A DNA stretch of 64,000 bases from the NCBI RefSeq assembly GCF_001458215.1, contig NZ_CYTW01000001.1, positions 434,001 to 498,000 on the forward strand. Direction: 5' to 3'. The DNA is from Shimia thalassica (GTDB lineage: Bacteria; Pseudomonadota; Alphaproteobacteria; Rhodobacterales; Rhodobacteraceae). Positions 8,681 through 17,527 of the stretch are shown in pieces (positions within the stretch are counted from its first letter, which is position 1; each line of letters begins with the position of its first letter). The notes under the pieces are model-generated. The model saw nothing but the letters and a program-made list of their open reading frames with translations, searched no databases and was not told the origin of the DNA. The position numbers were made by a program, and so were the translations under genes.

Positions 8681-9799
8681 ATGAATGGAATTTTCAAAGG
8701 TCCGATCGCTGGCCTTCTTGTTGCGATGGTTGCGTCATCTGCGGCCGCGCAGAACAGCGAGAAACGCTATCCCGATCAGGAAGCCGCGACATTCGAGGCC
8801 TATGGTCTTTTGAATGGCGGAGTGGTCGGGTTTGACGATGGGGTCGACACCTACTCGAAAGCGGTCGACAACGGCCACGCGCCCAGCCGCTTGGGCTTTT
8901 GGGTCCGGCAGCCTTTCTATGGGTCAAACCTTGCCTTTAACTTTGAAACCGCGATTGGACTTCGCCCGTCGTCAGGTGTGAACCAGGTCGCGTCTCTTGA
9001 TAACTTTGCGTGGGGTCGCCGGAAAATCCGCAAGATCGAGTTCATCCTCAAGACCGACAAGGCGGGTACGTTTTATCTGGGGCAGGGCAGCGTCTCGACC
9101 GATGGCGCGGCCATGAACGACTTGTCCGGAACATCCCTTGCCCAAGGGTCGGGGATTGGGGACATGGCAGGGGCCTATCTGTTTCGCAACAGCGCCGGTT
9201 CTTTGACCGCGCGCGCCATAGGCACCACGATGCCGAACTTTGACGGGGGGCGGCGTTTGCGCGTGCGCTATGACACGCCCGAGGTCGCAGGGTTCAGCCT
9301 CTCGGCAAGCTATGGTGAAGAGGTTCTGGCCTATAATGCCGACTTCACAACCCAGAACGCAGCACTGCGGTATGGCAAAAAGGTCGGGGCTTTCAAAATG
9401 AAGGGCGCCCTCGGCTATGCCAAGGTCGAACTGGCGGCCGGGGCCGAGCGTCACGATACAATTGGATCATTCTCTGTTCTGCACGATTCCGGTTGGAACC
9501 TGTCCCTTTCGGCGGGCGACCGCGAAGAAAGTGGTGACTATACCTATGGCAAGGTCGGCTATCGCGCCAACTGGTTGTCGATTGGCGAAAGTGCGGTTTC
9601 GGTCGACTATTATGCTGGCAACGATATGAGCATCGCGACGAGTTCTCAATCCGAGGCATGGGGGCTTGCCTTTGTGCAGAATGTGAAAAAGCACAATGTT
9701 CAGCTTTATGCCGCCTATCGTCGCTATAGCCTGTCTGAACCGGGCACCACTTATCAGGATGCATCTTCCTATATGCTGGGGGCCGCCTGGCGGTTTTGA
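8681..9799 (+). CDS. Gram-negative porin-like outer membrane protein
   Basis: A 372-residue protein with a typical signal peptide (MNGIFKGPIAGLLVAMVASS, then AAAQ). The mature part alternates hydrophobic and polar residues and ends in YMLGAAWRF, the terminal-Phe signature of outer membrane beta barrels. Segments such as ATFEAYGLLNGGVVGFDDG and FETAIGLRPSSG fit the general porin family. It probably forms a trimeric diffusion channel, but the sequence does not reveal a substrate. ATG 8681 was preferred over the upstream in-frame start at 8630 because only it places the signal peptide at the N-terminus. A terminator follows directly. Confidence 0.82.
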   Translation: MNGIFKGPIAGLLVAMVASSAAAQNSEKRYPDQEAATFEAYGLLNGGVVGFDDGVDTYSKAVDNGHAPSRLGFWVRQPFYGSNLAFNFETAIGLRPSSGVNQVASLDNFAWGRRKIRKIEFILKTDKAGTFYLGQGSVSTDGAAMNDLSGTSLAQGSGIGDMAGAYLFRNSAGSLTARAIGTTMPNFDGGRRLRVRYDTPEVAGFSLSASYGEEVLAYNADFTTQNAALRYGKKVGAFKMKGALGYAKVELAAGAERHDTIGSFSVLHDSGWNLSLSAGDREESGDYTYGKVGYRANWLSIGESAVSVDYYAGNDMSIATSSQSEAWGLAFVQNVKKHNVQLYAAYRRYSLSEPGTTYQDASSYMLGAAWRF

Positions 9800-9804
9800 G
9801 TGAA

Positions 9805-9835
9805 CGCCCCGCCGCAACCGGCGGGGCGATTTTCT
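9805..9835 (+). terminator. Rho-independent terminator after porin
   Basis: Stem CGCCCCGCCG / CGGCGGGGCG with loop CAAC, followed by ATTTTCTTT, 6 nt after the porin stop codon. Confidence 0.88.
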
Positions 9836-9883
9836 TTCGGAGATGTAAAAGACTCGACTCTTGATGTTGGTAAAACTATTTTG

Positions 9884-9898
9884 GAACAAATAGTGAAC
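9884..9898. promoter_or_regulatory. LexA (SOS) box before imuB
   Basis: GAAC-AAATAGT-GAAC exactly matches the alphaproteobacterial LexA operator GAAC-N7-GAAC. It ends 17 nt before the imuB start codon, so repression by LexA and induction on DNA damage are expected. Confidence 0.85.
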
Positions 9899-9915
9899 AT
9901 TTGGAATCGAAAGTC

Positions 9916-11382
9916 ATGCAGCGACGCATCGTGTCATTGTGGTTTCCAAGGCTGTCTTCGGATCGTGTCCTGCGGGGGAGGTCCGTGGACGGCCCTTTTG
10001 CGCTGACAATCCATCAAAGCAATACAGAGCGGCTGTATTGCCTGAATGTCGAGGCCGAGGCACAGGGGCTGAGCCGTGGCATGGGGTTCTCTGACGCGCG
10101 GGCCTATTGCCCGGATCTTCAGACACGTCCGGCCGACCTGCAGGGGGATCAGAGGTTTCTGGCGGCTTTGTTGCGCTGGGCGGGCAAGTATTCTCCGTGG
10201 GTCGGTTATGAAGGGAACGAGGGGCTTGTGCTTGATGTGACCGGCGCATCGCATCTGTTCGGTGGCGAAGCGGGCATGTTGGGCGACATGCGGTTGCGGT
10301 TGATGTGTGCGGGGGTGGATGTGCGTATCGGTCTGGCAGATACGCGCGGCGCGGCATGGGGTTTGGCCCGCTTCGGAGAAGGGGTTGCCGCAAAGGGCGG
10401 CACGGGGATTGCTCTGGCCGGTTTGCCGGTGGCGGCGCTGCGTCTTGAGGAAAAGATATGCACCGGCCTTGAGCGGTTGGGCGTGCGGACGGTCCAGGAG
10501 TTGCGCGGCCTTCCGCGGGCCACGGTGACGCGCCGGTTCGGAAATGACGTGTTGTTGCGGCTGGATCAGGCGCTGGGCGATCGGCCCGAAGGGGTGACGC
10601 CAGAGGCCGAAGTGGCCCCACTTGCCGTGCGTTTGACGTTTCCCGAACCGATTGGCCTGAGCGGAGATGTGCTTGCGGGGACAGAGCGGCTTTTGTCCCA
10701 ATTGTGTTTGCGTCTCAAAGCCGAAGAACTTGGCGTGCGGCGTCTTGAACTGACATTGCGGCGTGTGGATCAGGCCAGCCAGCAGGTTGAACTGCGTCTT
10801 GCCAGACCGCTGCGGGATGTCGAGAGCATCCTGCCCCTGTTCGAGCGCGGCCTCTCTGAAGTGGATGCGGGTTTCGGGATTGACCAGATGCGGCTTGAGG
10901 CGGTGCAGGCCGAACGTTTGCCGGCACGTCAGCTGAGCCATGTCGAGGCCCGCAGCAAGGATGGGGTGAGTGATCTGATCACGCGGCTGGGCAGCCGGAT
11001 CGGGTTGGACAATATTCACCGGATGGTGCCCGCCGACAGCCATATTCCCGAGCGTAGTTTTTCCATCGCTGCGGCAGCCTATAGTCCTGCAGCGGGGCGT
11101 TGGCCGGTGGCGCGCCCGCGCCCGGTGGTTCTGTTTCCGCCAGAAGGGGTGGCGGCAGAGGGGCGGCATCCTCCCAAACATTTCCAGTGGCGCCGCATGC
11201 GGTTGACGGCGGCGCAGGTTTCGGGGCCCGAGCGGATCGCGCCGGAATGGTGGTTGCCGGATGAAAACTGGCGGTCAGGTGTGCGCGATTACTGGCGGGT
11301 GGAAACCCGTCAGGGGCGACGGCTGTGGATGTACCATACGCCGCAGGCACCGGGATGGTATGTACAGGGCGAATTCGCGTGA
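9916..11382 (+). CDS. imuB: ImuB, Y-family polymerase-like mutagenesis protein
   Basis: Catalytically inactive Y-family homologue that links DnaE2 to the beta clamp in SOS translesion synthesis. ATG 9916 gives MQRRIVSLWFPRLSSDRVL. The position where active Y polymerases carry the metal-binding Asp is LWFPRLS, and the usual SxDE region reads GLVLDVTGASHLFGG, in line with loss of catalysis. A helix-hairpin-helix-like segment (LERLGVRTVQELRGLPRATV) lies at about residues 185-205. The protein has 488 residues. It directly follows the SOS box and precedes dnaE2. The usual first cassette gene, imuA, is absent here. Confidence 0.88.
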   Translation: MQRRIVSLWFPRLSSDRVLRGRSVDGPFALTIHQSNTERLYCLNVEAEAQGLSRGMGFSDARAYCPDLQTRPADLQGDQRFLAALLRWAGKYSPWVGYEGNEGLVLDVTGASHLFGGEAGMLGDMRLRLMCAGVDVRIGLADTRGAAWGLARFGEGVAAKGGTGIALAGLPVAALRLEEKICTGLERLGVRTVQELRGLPRATVTRRFGNDVLLRLDQALGDRPEGVTPEAEVAPLAVRLTFPEPIGLSGDVLAGTERLLSQLCLRLKAEELGVRRLELTLRRVDQASQQVELRLARPLRDVESILPLFERGLSEVDAGFGIDQMRLEAVQAERLPARQLSHVEARSKDGVSDLITRLGSRIGLDNIHRMVPADSHIPERSFSIAAAAYSPAAGRWPVARPRPVVLFPPEGVAAEGRHPPKHFQWRRMRLTAAQVSGPERIAPEWWLPDENWRSGVRDYWRVETRQGRRLWMYHTPQAPGWYVQGEFA

Positions 11383-11427
11383 GGCGGGTTTGCGCACAAG
11401 GGCGCGCCTGCGGCGCGACAGCTGTAT

Positions 11428-11446
11428 GCCCGCCCGAAGGGCGGGC
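11428..11446. repeat. GC-rich hairpin between imuB and dnaE2
   Basis: Perfect 8-bp stem GCCCGCCC / GGGCGGGC around GAA, immediately upstream of a copy of the dispersed Rhodobacterales-type repeat. No T run follows, so read-through into dnaE2 is possible. Confidence 0.6.
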
Positions 11447-11449
11447 GGT

Positions 11450-11482
11450 GCCTCCGGCGGGGATATTTTTAGCCAGATGAAG
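11450..11482 (+). repeat. Dispersed intergenic repeat, copy 1
   Basis: GCCTCCGGCGGGGATATTT followed by TTAGCCAGATGAAG. The first 19 nt are identical to copy 2 (39771-39804), and the second half is near-identical to copy 3 (59601-59623). The copy runs into the start region of dnaE2, so it overlaps the ribosome binding region. Confidence 0.75.
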
Positions 11483-14400
11483 GACCGGGTGGGAGCATAT
11501 GCGGAACTGTGTGTGACATCGAACTTCACCTTCTTGACGGGGGCGTCACATCCCGAAGAGTTGGTGACGCGGGCGGCCGAATTGGGGTTGGAGGCGATTG
11601 CGATCACGGACCGCAATACGCTGGCCGGGGTGGTGCGGGCCTATTCTGCGTTGAAAGAGCTTCAGCGTGAGGCGCAAGAGGCGATTGCGATCCGCTCTGA
11701 GCATCGGGTGGATTCCTGTTCGCGTCAGGAGATCGGGGATCGAAACCCGATTGTACGTCCCGATACCGTGACATTACCGCGATTGATTGTGGGCACCCGG
11801 TTGGTGGTGCGTGACAGTGCGGTGGAGTGGGTGGCGCTGCCGATGGATCGCGCGGCCTATGCGCGGCTCAGCCGGATATTGACGCTGGGCAAACGGCGGG
11901 CCGAAAAAGGCGATTGTATTTTGGATATGCGCGATCTGGTGAAAGGATGCGCCGGCATGATCCTGATCGCTTTGCCACCTGATACGAGGGGCGAAACCGC
12001 AGACCACATTCGCACCTTGGCACAGGTTTATCCGGGGAATGTGTTTCTGGGGGCGGCGCCCCGGTATGATGGCCGGGATCAGGCATGGCTGGCAGAGTGT
12101 GCGGTCCTGTCCCGGCGGGTGGCCACGCCGATGGTGGCTGTCGGGGATGTCTTGATGCATCGCGCCAACCGTCGACAGCTGGCGGATGTGCTGACCTGTC
12201 TGCGCGAGCATGTGACGATTGACGGGATCGGGGTGCGTGCCCTTCCCAATGCCGAACGTCGGCTGAAGGGGGCAGAGGACATGGCGCGGATGTTTCGCAA
12301 TCATCCGGCGGCGCTGCGGCGGGCTTGTGATATTGCGGTGCGCTGTACGTTTTGCCTGAGCGAGTTGTCCTATGAGTATCCCGACGAAGTCAGCGATGAT
12401 GAACCCCCTCAGGCGCGGTTGGCACGACTGTGCGAAGAGGGGTTGAGGCGGCGCTGTCCCGAGGGCATCCCGCCCAAGTATCGGCAGATGGCAGAGAAAG
12501 AGCTATTGCTGGTCGAGGAGTTGGGGTTTGCGGCCTATTTCCTGACCGTACATGACATCGTGCAATATGCGCGCAGCCAGAACATTCTGTGTCAAGGGCG
12601 CGGGTCGGCGGCGAATTCGATCCTGTGTTATGCGCTGGGCATCACCGATGTCAGTCCCGAGCACATCACCATGGTGTTTGAACGGTTTGTGTCGCGCTAT
12701 CGCGGCGAGCCGCCGGATATCGATGTGGATTTCGAACACGAGCGCCGTGAAGAGGTGATCCAGCACATCTATGAAAAATACGGCCGCCACCGTGCAGGGC
12801 TGTGTGCCACGGTGATCCATTTCCGATCGCGGGCGGCCATCCGCGAGGTGGGCAAGGTGATGGGGCTGTCACAGGATGTGACGGCGAGCCTGTCCGGCCA
12901 GATTTGGGGCATGTCGAGCCAGGGGGCGGACCCTGACCGGATGCGCGAAATCGGGTTGGATACCAGTGATCCCCGCCTGTCGCAGACGGTACGTCTTATT
13001 CGTGAGATCATCGGGTTTCCCCGACACTTGTCCCAACATGTGGGTGGGTTCATCGTGACCAAAGGACGTCTGGACGAGCTTTGCCCGATTGAAAACGCGG
13101 CGATGGAGGACCGCACGGTTATCGAGTGGGACAAGGATGATATTGATGCCTTGGGCATTCTCAAGGTGGATGTGCTGAGCTTGGGAATGCTGACCTGTAT
13201 TCACAAGTCGTTTGATCTGATTTCCGAGTTCAACAAACAGGACTATTCCATCGCAACGGTGCCGCAGGGGGATGCGGCGACCTATGACATGCTGTGTGTG
13301 GCGGATGCCGTTGGCGTGTTTCAGGTCGAGAGTCGCGCACAGATGAATTTCCTGCCACGGATGCAGCCTCGCGAATATTATGATCTTGTGATCGAAGTGG
13401 CCATTGTGCGTCCCGGTCCCATTCAGGGGGGCATGGTGCATCCTTATATTCGTCGTCGCCAAGGCAAAGAACCGGTGTCCTTCCCTTCGAAGGATCTTGA
13501 GACGGTTCTTGGCAAAACGTTGGGCGTGCCGTTGTTTCAGGAGCAGGCGATGCAGATCGCGGTGGTGGCGGCGGGGTTCACGGCGGAAGAGGCGGACCGG
13601 CTGCGGCGGTCGCTGGCAACATTCCGGCGCATGGGCACGATCAGCACCTTTCGTGACCGGTTTGTGGGCGGCATGCTGGAACGTGGATACGAGCAGGCAT
13701 TTGCCGAGCAGTGTTTCAGCCAGATCGAAGGGTTCGGGGAATACGGGTTCCCCGAAAGCCATGCGGCGGCCTTTGCGATGTTGGCCTATGTGTCGGCATG
13801 GCTCAAGCGGCACCATCCGGCGGTCTTTGCCTGTGCGTTGTTGAATTCACAGCCAATGGGGTTTTATGCACCGGCCCAGATTGTACGCGACGCCCGCGAG
13901 CATAATGTCGAAGTGCGCCCCGTCTGTGTCAACAACAGCGAATGGGACAACCGGCTTGAACGGCGCATGGATGGGGCTTTGGCCCTGCGATTGGGGTTCC
14001 GCCAGATCAAGGGATTTCGACAAGAGGACGCTGATTGGATCGTCGCGGCACGCGGCAACGGCTATCCTGATCCAGAAAGCCTCTGGACCCGTGCCAGCAT
14101 CGCCCCGCCGGTGCTTGAGCGTTTGGCCGAGGCGGATGCGTTTTCGGTGATGGGGCTGACACGGCGGGCGGCGTTGTGGCAGGTGAAGGCGGTGAAGGGC
14201 AAGGCGCCGTTGCCCTTGTTTGATGACCCCATCGAAGGCGAGGGTATTCACGAACCCACGGTCGATCTGCCGGCGATGAATCTGGGGGAAGAGGTGGTCG
14301 AGGATTACGTTTCGCTGCGACTGTCCCTAAAGGCGCATCCTATGGAATTGTTGCGTCCGATGATGAAGGGGCTGACGATTCATTCGGCATTGCCCGACGT

Positions 14401-14806
14401 GCCGATGGGGCGAGTGTCGGTGTGCGGGCTGGTGATCACACGCCAGCGCCCGGGGACCGCATCCGGTGTGATTTTCCTGACGCTTGAGGATGAAAGCGGG
14501 GTCAGCAATGTGGTGGTCTGGCCCAAGATGTACGAGCAATACAGACGTACGGTTATGGGCGGGCGCCTGCTGCGGGTGACAGGGTATCTTCAACGAGAAG
14601 GGATCGTTGTTCACCTGATCGCGCAACACATCGAGGACATGTCACATATGCTGGCCGAATTGGGCCACCCGATGGATGATGCCGTTGGCATCACCCAGCC
14701 ACAGGCAGATGAAGCCCCGCGCCCCAGACCCGTTCGGCACCAATCCAGCGCGCGCCACCCGCGCGAACAGGCCAAACGGTTGTTCCCGAGCCGCGATTTC
14801 CACTAG
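11477..14806 (+). CDS. dnaE2: Error-prone DNA polymerase DnaE2
   Basis: C-family polymerase that carries out SOS mutagenesis with ImuB. An N-terminal PHP domain starts at AYAELCVTSNFTFLTGASHP. The polymerase domain contains GRGSAANSILCYALGITDV and the catalytic PPDIDVDFEHERREEV. A C-terminal OB fold lies around GVIFLTLEDESGVSNVVVW. ATG 11477 gives 1109 residues, usual for the family. Its upstream region lacks a good ribosome site, and GTG 11489, preceded by AAGGA, is a realistic alternative. It ends 2 nt from the convergent GntR gene with no terminator between them. Confidence 0.94.
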   Translation: MKDRVGAYAELCVTSNFTFLTGASHPEELVTRAAELGLEAIAITDRNTLAGVVRAYSALKELQREAQEAIAIRSEHRVDSCSRQEIGDRNPIVRPDTVTLPRLIVGTRLVVRDSAVEWVALPMDRAAYARLSRILTLGKRRAEKGDCILDMRDLVKGCAGMILIALPPDTRGETADHIRTLAQVYPGNVFLGAAPRYDGRDQAWLAECAVLSRRVATPMVAVGDVLMHRANRRQLADVLTCLREHVTIDGIGVRALPNAERRLKGAEDMARMFRNHPAALRRACDIAVRCTFCLSELSYEYPDEVSDDEPPQARLARLCEEGLRRRCPEGIPPKYRQMAEKELLLVEELGFAAYFLTVHDIVQYARSQNILCQGRGSAANSILCYALGITDVSPEHITMVFERFVSRYRGEPPDIDVDFEHERREEVIQHIYEKYGRHRAGLCATVIHFRSRAAIREVGKVMGLSQDVTASLSGQIWGMSSQGADPDRMREIGLDTSDPRLSQTVRLIREIIGFPRHLSQHVGGFIVTKGRLDELCPIENAAMEDRTVIEWDKDDIDALGILKVDVLSLGMLTCIHKSFDLISEFNKQDYSIATVPQGDAATYDMLCVADAVGVFQVESRAQMNFLPRMQPREYYDLVIEVAIVRPGPIQGGMVHPYIRRRQGKEPVSFPSKDLETVLGKTLGVPLFQEQAMQIAVVAAGFTAEEADRLRRSLATFRRMGTISTFRDRFVGGMLERGYEQAFAEQCFSQIEGFGEYGFPESHAAAFAMLAYVSAWLKRHHPAVFACALLNSQPMGFYAPAQIVRDAREHNVEVRPVCVNNSEWDNRLERRMDGALALRLGFRQIKGFRQEDADWIVAARGNGYPDPESLWTRASIAPPVLERLAEADAFSVMGLTRRAALWQVKAVKGKAPLPLFDDPIEGEGIHEPTVDLPAMNLGEEVVEDYVSLRLSLKAHPMELLRPMMKGLTIHSALPDVPMGRVSVCGLVITRQRPGTASGVIFLTLEDESGVSNVVVWPKMYEQYRRTVMGGRLLRVTGYLQREGIVVHLIAQHIEDMSHMLAELGHPMDDAVGITQPQADEAPRPRPVRHQSSARHPREQAKRLFPSRDFH

Positions 14807-14808
14807 GC

Positions 14809-15480
14809 TCAGAGCGCGGTTAATCCCTGTGCTTCGATGATTTCCAGAACCTCGCGGGATTCGCGGCGGCGATGCTGGCGCAGCTCGCGCCGTGCGCCAT
14901 TTGAGTCACCTGTCGCCAGAATGTGCAAAAGGGTGCGATGATCTTCGGTCGCGCGTGCCAATTGTTCGCGGTGCGCGAGCGTGGTCATCAAAACTCGGTG
15001 CAGCTGATCCAGAAGCGGGTCGAGCATGCCGTGCAGACGGTCGTTGCCCTGCAACGCAATCACCTGTTGATGGAACGAGTCATCCGCAGCCAACCAAGCC
15101 GATAGATCCTTGGCTTCGAGCGCACGCGTCATCGCATCAAGCGTTTCATAAAGAGGGGCCAGCGCGGTTGGCGTTGGCGCAGCCTCGGCGAGAGTCACAC
15201 CCGCTTGGGGTTCCAGCGCACTCAGAATGTCATAGAGCGATTGCACGTCCGAGGGCGAAAGCGCAACGACCAGCGCGCCATGGCGGGGGATCAGACGGAT
15301 TAACCCGTCGGCCTGCAACCGGATCAGGGCTTCACGAACGGGGGTGCGGCTTATCCCAAGGCGGGTCGCAAGTTCGGGTTCCGGGGCTTGAAAGCCCGGA
15401 GGCAAGCGGTTTTCGCGGATATCGGATTTAAGCCGGGAATAGGCATCAGCGACGAGAGTCTTTTTGGGGAAGTCTGGCAT
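14809..15480 (-). CDS. GntR-family (FadR/FCD type) transcriptional regulator
   Basis: A 223-residue protein. The winged helix-turn-helix (residues 8-75) contains ATRLGISRTPVREALIRLQ and DGLIRLIPRHGALV. The all-alpha FCD ligand domain (about 90-215) has the metal-binding His pattern DDSFHQQVIAL and later DHRTLL. ATG 15480 (MPDFPKK) is chosen because upstream residues do not fit the family. It is transcribed away from phnC, with 227 nt between, so control of phnCDE or of itself is possible, though the FCD class usually senses organic acids. The ligand is unknown. Confidence 0.85.
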   Translation of the reverse strand: MPDFPKKTLVADAYSRLKSDIRENRLPPGFQAPEPELATRLGISRTPVREALIRLQADGLIRLIPRHGALVVALSPSDVQSLYDILSALEPQAGVTLAEAAPTPTALAPLYETLDAMTRALEAKDLSAWLAADDSFHQQVIALQGNDRLHGMLDPLLDQLHRVLMTTLAHREQLARATEDHRTLLHILATGDSNGARRELRQHRRRESREVLEIIEAQGLTAL

Positions 15481-15635
15481 GATAAGAGTACAGTGCGCCG
15501 TTAAGGAAAAAGAATTACGTATGCATTGTAGCGGACGTCGGACTCTGGGCAAGTTGGAAAACCACTGAAAACCCGAATAAATCGACGCGGATCGCCGTGA
15601 AATGTAACGTTTTGATGATGCGGCGATTTACAAAA

Positions 15636-15653
15636 GTTTCACCAAACTGACAA
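15636..15653 (+). promoter_or_regulatory. Possible Pho box upstream of phnC
   Basis: GTTTCAC-CAAA-CTGACAA has the 7-4-7 direct-repeat layout of a PhoB box and matches 12 of 18 positions of CTGTCATAAAACTGTCAC. It lies 55 nt before the phnC start. The core TTTCACCAAA recurs upstream of phnF/phnG at 22917. A weak match taken alone. Confidence 0.4.
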
Positions 15654-15707
15654 AAGTCCGTATTCAACCCTTCGTACCTCCTGCCGAGATATTGCAGGGG
15701 ATGCATC

Positions 15708-16502
15708 GTGCTTCAGATCGAACAACTCACCAAAAAATTCGGCCCAAATACGGCCGTGGACTCCGCCACAATCGAGGTGAACGAGCCCGCGATGATCGGC
15801 ATCATCGGCCGGTCCGGCGCGGGGAAATCCACGCTGCTTCGCATGATGAACCGTCTCAGTGACGCGACCTCTGGCAAGATCATCTTCGAGGGCCGCGACA
15901 TCACCAGCCTCAAGGGTGGCGAAAAGCGTCGATGGCAGTCGGAATGCGCGATGATTTTCCAGCAGTTCAATCTGGTGCCGCGCATGGACGTGGTGTCGAA
16001 TGTTCTGCATGGCACGCTGAACCGCCGGTCGACATTTTCGACAATGTTCAACCTGTTCCCGTCCGAAGACATCCACCGTGCGATTGATATTCTGGATCGT
16101 CTTGGCATCGCGGCGCACGGTCCCAAACGTGCCGAAGCCCTTTCCGGTGGCCAGCAACAGCGTGTCGCAATTGCCCGCGCCCTGATGCAGGACCCCCGCA
16201 TCATTCTCGCGGACGAGCCCATTGCCTCCCTTGATCCGATGAACGCCCAGGTGGTGATGCAATCCCTGCGCAGCATTCACGAAGAAGATGGCCGTATGGT
16301 TGTAGCCAACCTGCACACGCTCGACACTGCGCGCCGATATTGCGACCGCGTGATTGGCATGCGTGACGGGCGTATCGTTTTTGATGGCACACCCGAACAA
16401 CTGACAACCGGTGTCGCCCGCGACATCTACGGTGCCGATGACAGCTTTAACGAAGCTTACACATCCACCGAAATCCAAACGCTGACCCGCGTCCCCGCCT
16501 GA
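15708..16502 (+). CDS. phnC: Phosphonate ABC transporter ATP-binding protein
   Basis: Energises phosphonate uptake together with PhnD and PhnE. The 264-residue ABC ATPase has Walker [16 protein letters not shown] near residue 34, signature [15 protein letters not shown] and Walker [14 protein letters not shown]. The start is GTG 15708 with AGGGGA upstream; the nearby ATG 15701 is out of frame. The order phnC-phnD-phnE-phnE identifies it among similar ATPases. Confidence 0.93.
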   Translation: MLQIEQLTKKFGPNTAVDSATIEVNEPAMIGIIGRSGAGKSTLLRMMNRLSDATSGKIIFEGRDITSLKGGEKRRWQSECAMIFQQFNLVPRMDVVSNVLHGTLNRRSTFSTMFNLFPSEDIHRAIDILDRLGIAAHGPKRAEALSGGQQQRVAIARALMQDPRIILADEPIASLDPMNAQVVMQSLRSIHEEDGRMVVANLHTLDTARRYCDRVIGMRDGRIVFDGTPEQLTTGVARDIYGADDSFNEAYTSTEIQTLTRVPA

Positions 16503-16557
16503 GATTCATCTGCCCTGTCCAGTTTAGGCGGGGCTTTACCAACTGGAGATAGAGAAG

Positions 16558-17460
16558 ATGAACAAACTTATCGCTGCCGTACTGGCAACCACTGCCCTGA
16601 CCACACCGGTTCTGGCTGAAGAAATCAAAGAATTCCGCATCGGCCTGTTGGGTGGTGAAAACGCTCAAGACCGCATGAACAACAACGAATGCCTTCGCGC
16701 GAAAACAGAAGCGTTGCTGGGTGTGCCCACCAAACTGTTCGCACCTGCCGATTACAATGGTGTTATCCAGGGCCTGCTGGGCGGTACTCTGGACATGGCA
16801 TGGTTGGGCGCTTCGGGCTATGCGAAAACCTTCCTGTCTGACCCTGAAGCTGTTGAGCCTATCTTGGTCAAAGTGAACACCGATGGCGGCTACGGCTATT
16901 ACTCGATTGGTTTTGCACGCAAAGACAGTGGCATCACTTCGCTGGACGACATGAAAGGCAAAGTCTTTGGCTTTGGCGATCCCAACTCGACTTCGGGCTT
17001 CCTGATCCCTTCGATCGAAATTCCTGAAGCAACCGGTGCGACCATGACATCGGGCGACTATTTCGGCGAAGTTAAATTCACCGGCGGCCACGAACAGACC
17101 ATCGTTGCGGTAAACAACGGCGACGTTGACGGCGGCGTAACCTGGGCTGACGGTCTGGGCGAATGGGAAGACGGATATCAGTCGGGCGCCCTGCGTCGCG
17201 CTGTTGATGCCGGTCTCGTTGACATGAACGATCTGGTTCAGATCTGGCAGTCCAAGCCAATTCCAGAAGGCCCAATCGTTCTGCGTAAAGACCTGCCCGA
17301 AGACGTCAAAGTCAAGTTCACGGCCCTGATGGCATCCCTGCCAGCCATGGACCCCGATTGCGCATATGGCGTTCTGTCGGGTGAAGCGAAAGGCGTTATG
17401 CCAATCGGTCACGACGCTTACGAAGTGATCATCGAAGCACGTAAACTGAAATCGAACTAA
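16558..17460 (+). CDS. phnD: Phosphonate ABC transporter substrate-binding protein
   Basis: Periplasmic phosphonate receptor. The 300-residue precursor has a signal peptide (MNKLIAAVLATTALTTPVLA, cleavage near AEEIK). Mature family segments include FRIGLLGGENAQDRM and FGFGDPNSTSGFLIPS, the latter a phosphate/phosphonate-binding loop of PhnD proteins. A ribosome binding site GGAGATAGAG precedes ATG 16558. A hairpin with a T run follows it inside the operon, probably raising PhnD levels over the permeases. Confidence 0.93.
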   Translation: MNKLIAAVLATTALTTPVLAEEIKEFRIGLLGGENAQDRMNNNECLRAKTEALLGVPTKLFAPADYNGVIQGLLGGTLDMAWLGASGYAKTFLSDPEAVEPILVKVNTDGGYGYYSIGFARKDSGITSLDDMKGKVFGFGDPNSTSGFLIPSIEIPEATGATMTSGDYFGEVKFTGGHEQTIVAVNNGDVDGGVTWADGLGEWEDGYQSGALRRAVDAGLVDMNDLVQIWQSKPIPEGPIVLRKDLPEDVKVKFTALMASLPAMDPDCAYGVLSGEAKGVMPIGHDAYEVIIEARKLKSN

Positions 17461-17480
17461 GTTCGGTCTCCACACGTTAT

Positions 17481-17510
17481 CAGGCCCCGTTTCTTGCGGG
17501 GCCTGTTTTT
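17481..17510 (+). terminator. Intra-operonic terminator/attenuator after phnD
   Basis: Stem CAGGCCCCG / CGGGGCCTG with loop TTTCTTG, then TTTTT. It lies between phnD and phnE1, so partial read-through is expected. Confidence 0.8.
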
Positions 17511-17527
17511 CAGGACGAGGGGCTCTC

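Noticed and set aside
9934-11181. 415-codon ORF on the minus strand inside imuB
   Set aside because: Complete overlap with imuB, low-complexity translation without family motifs and no ribosome site; a shadow of high-GC coding sequence.
15591-15627. ATCGCCG / CGGCGAT inverted repeat upstream of phnC
   Set aside because: Only 7-bp arms, 23 nt apart, GC-rich and likely by chance; not reported as an operator.
14809-15707. Operator for the GntR/FCD regulator in the divergent gap (TACGTATGCATTGTA near 15517)
   Set aside because: The dyad is too imperfect to claim a FadR-type site.
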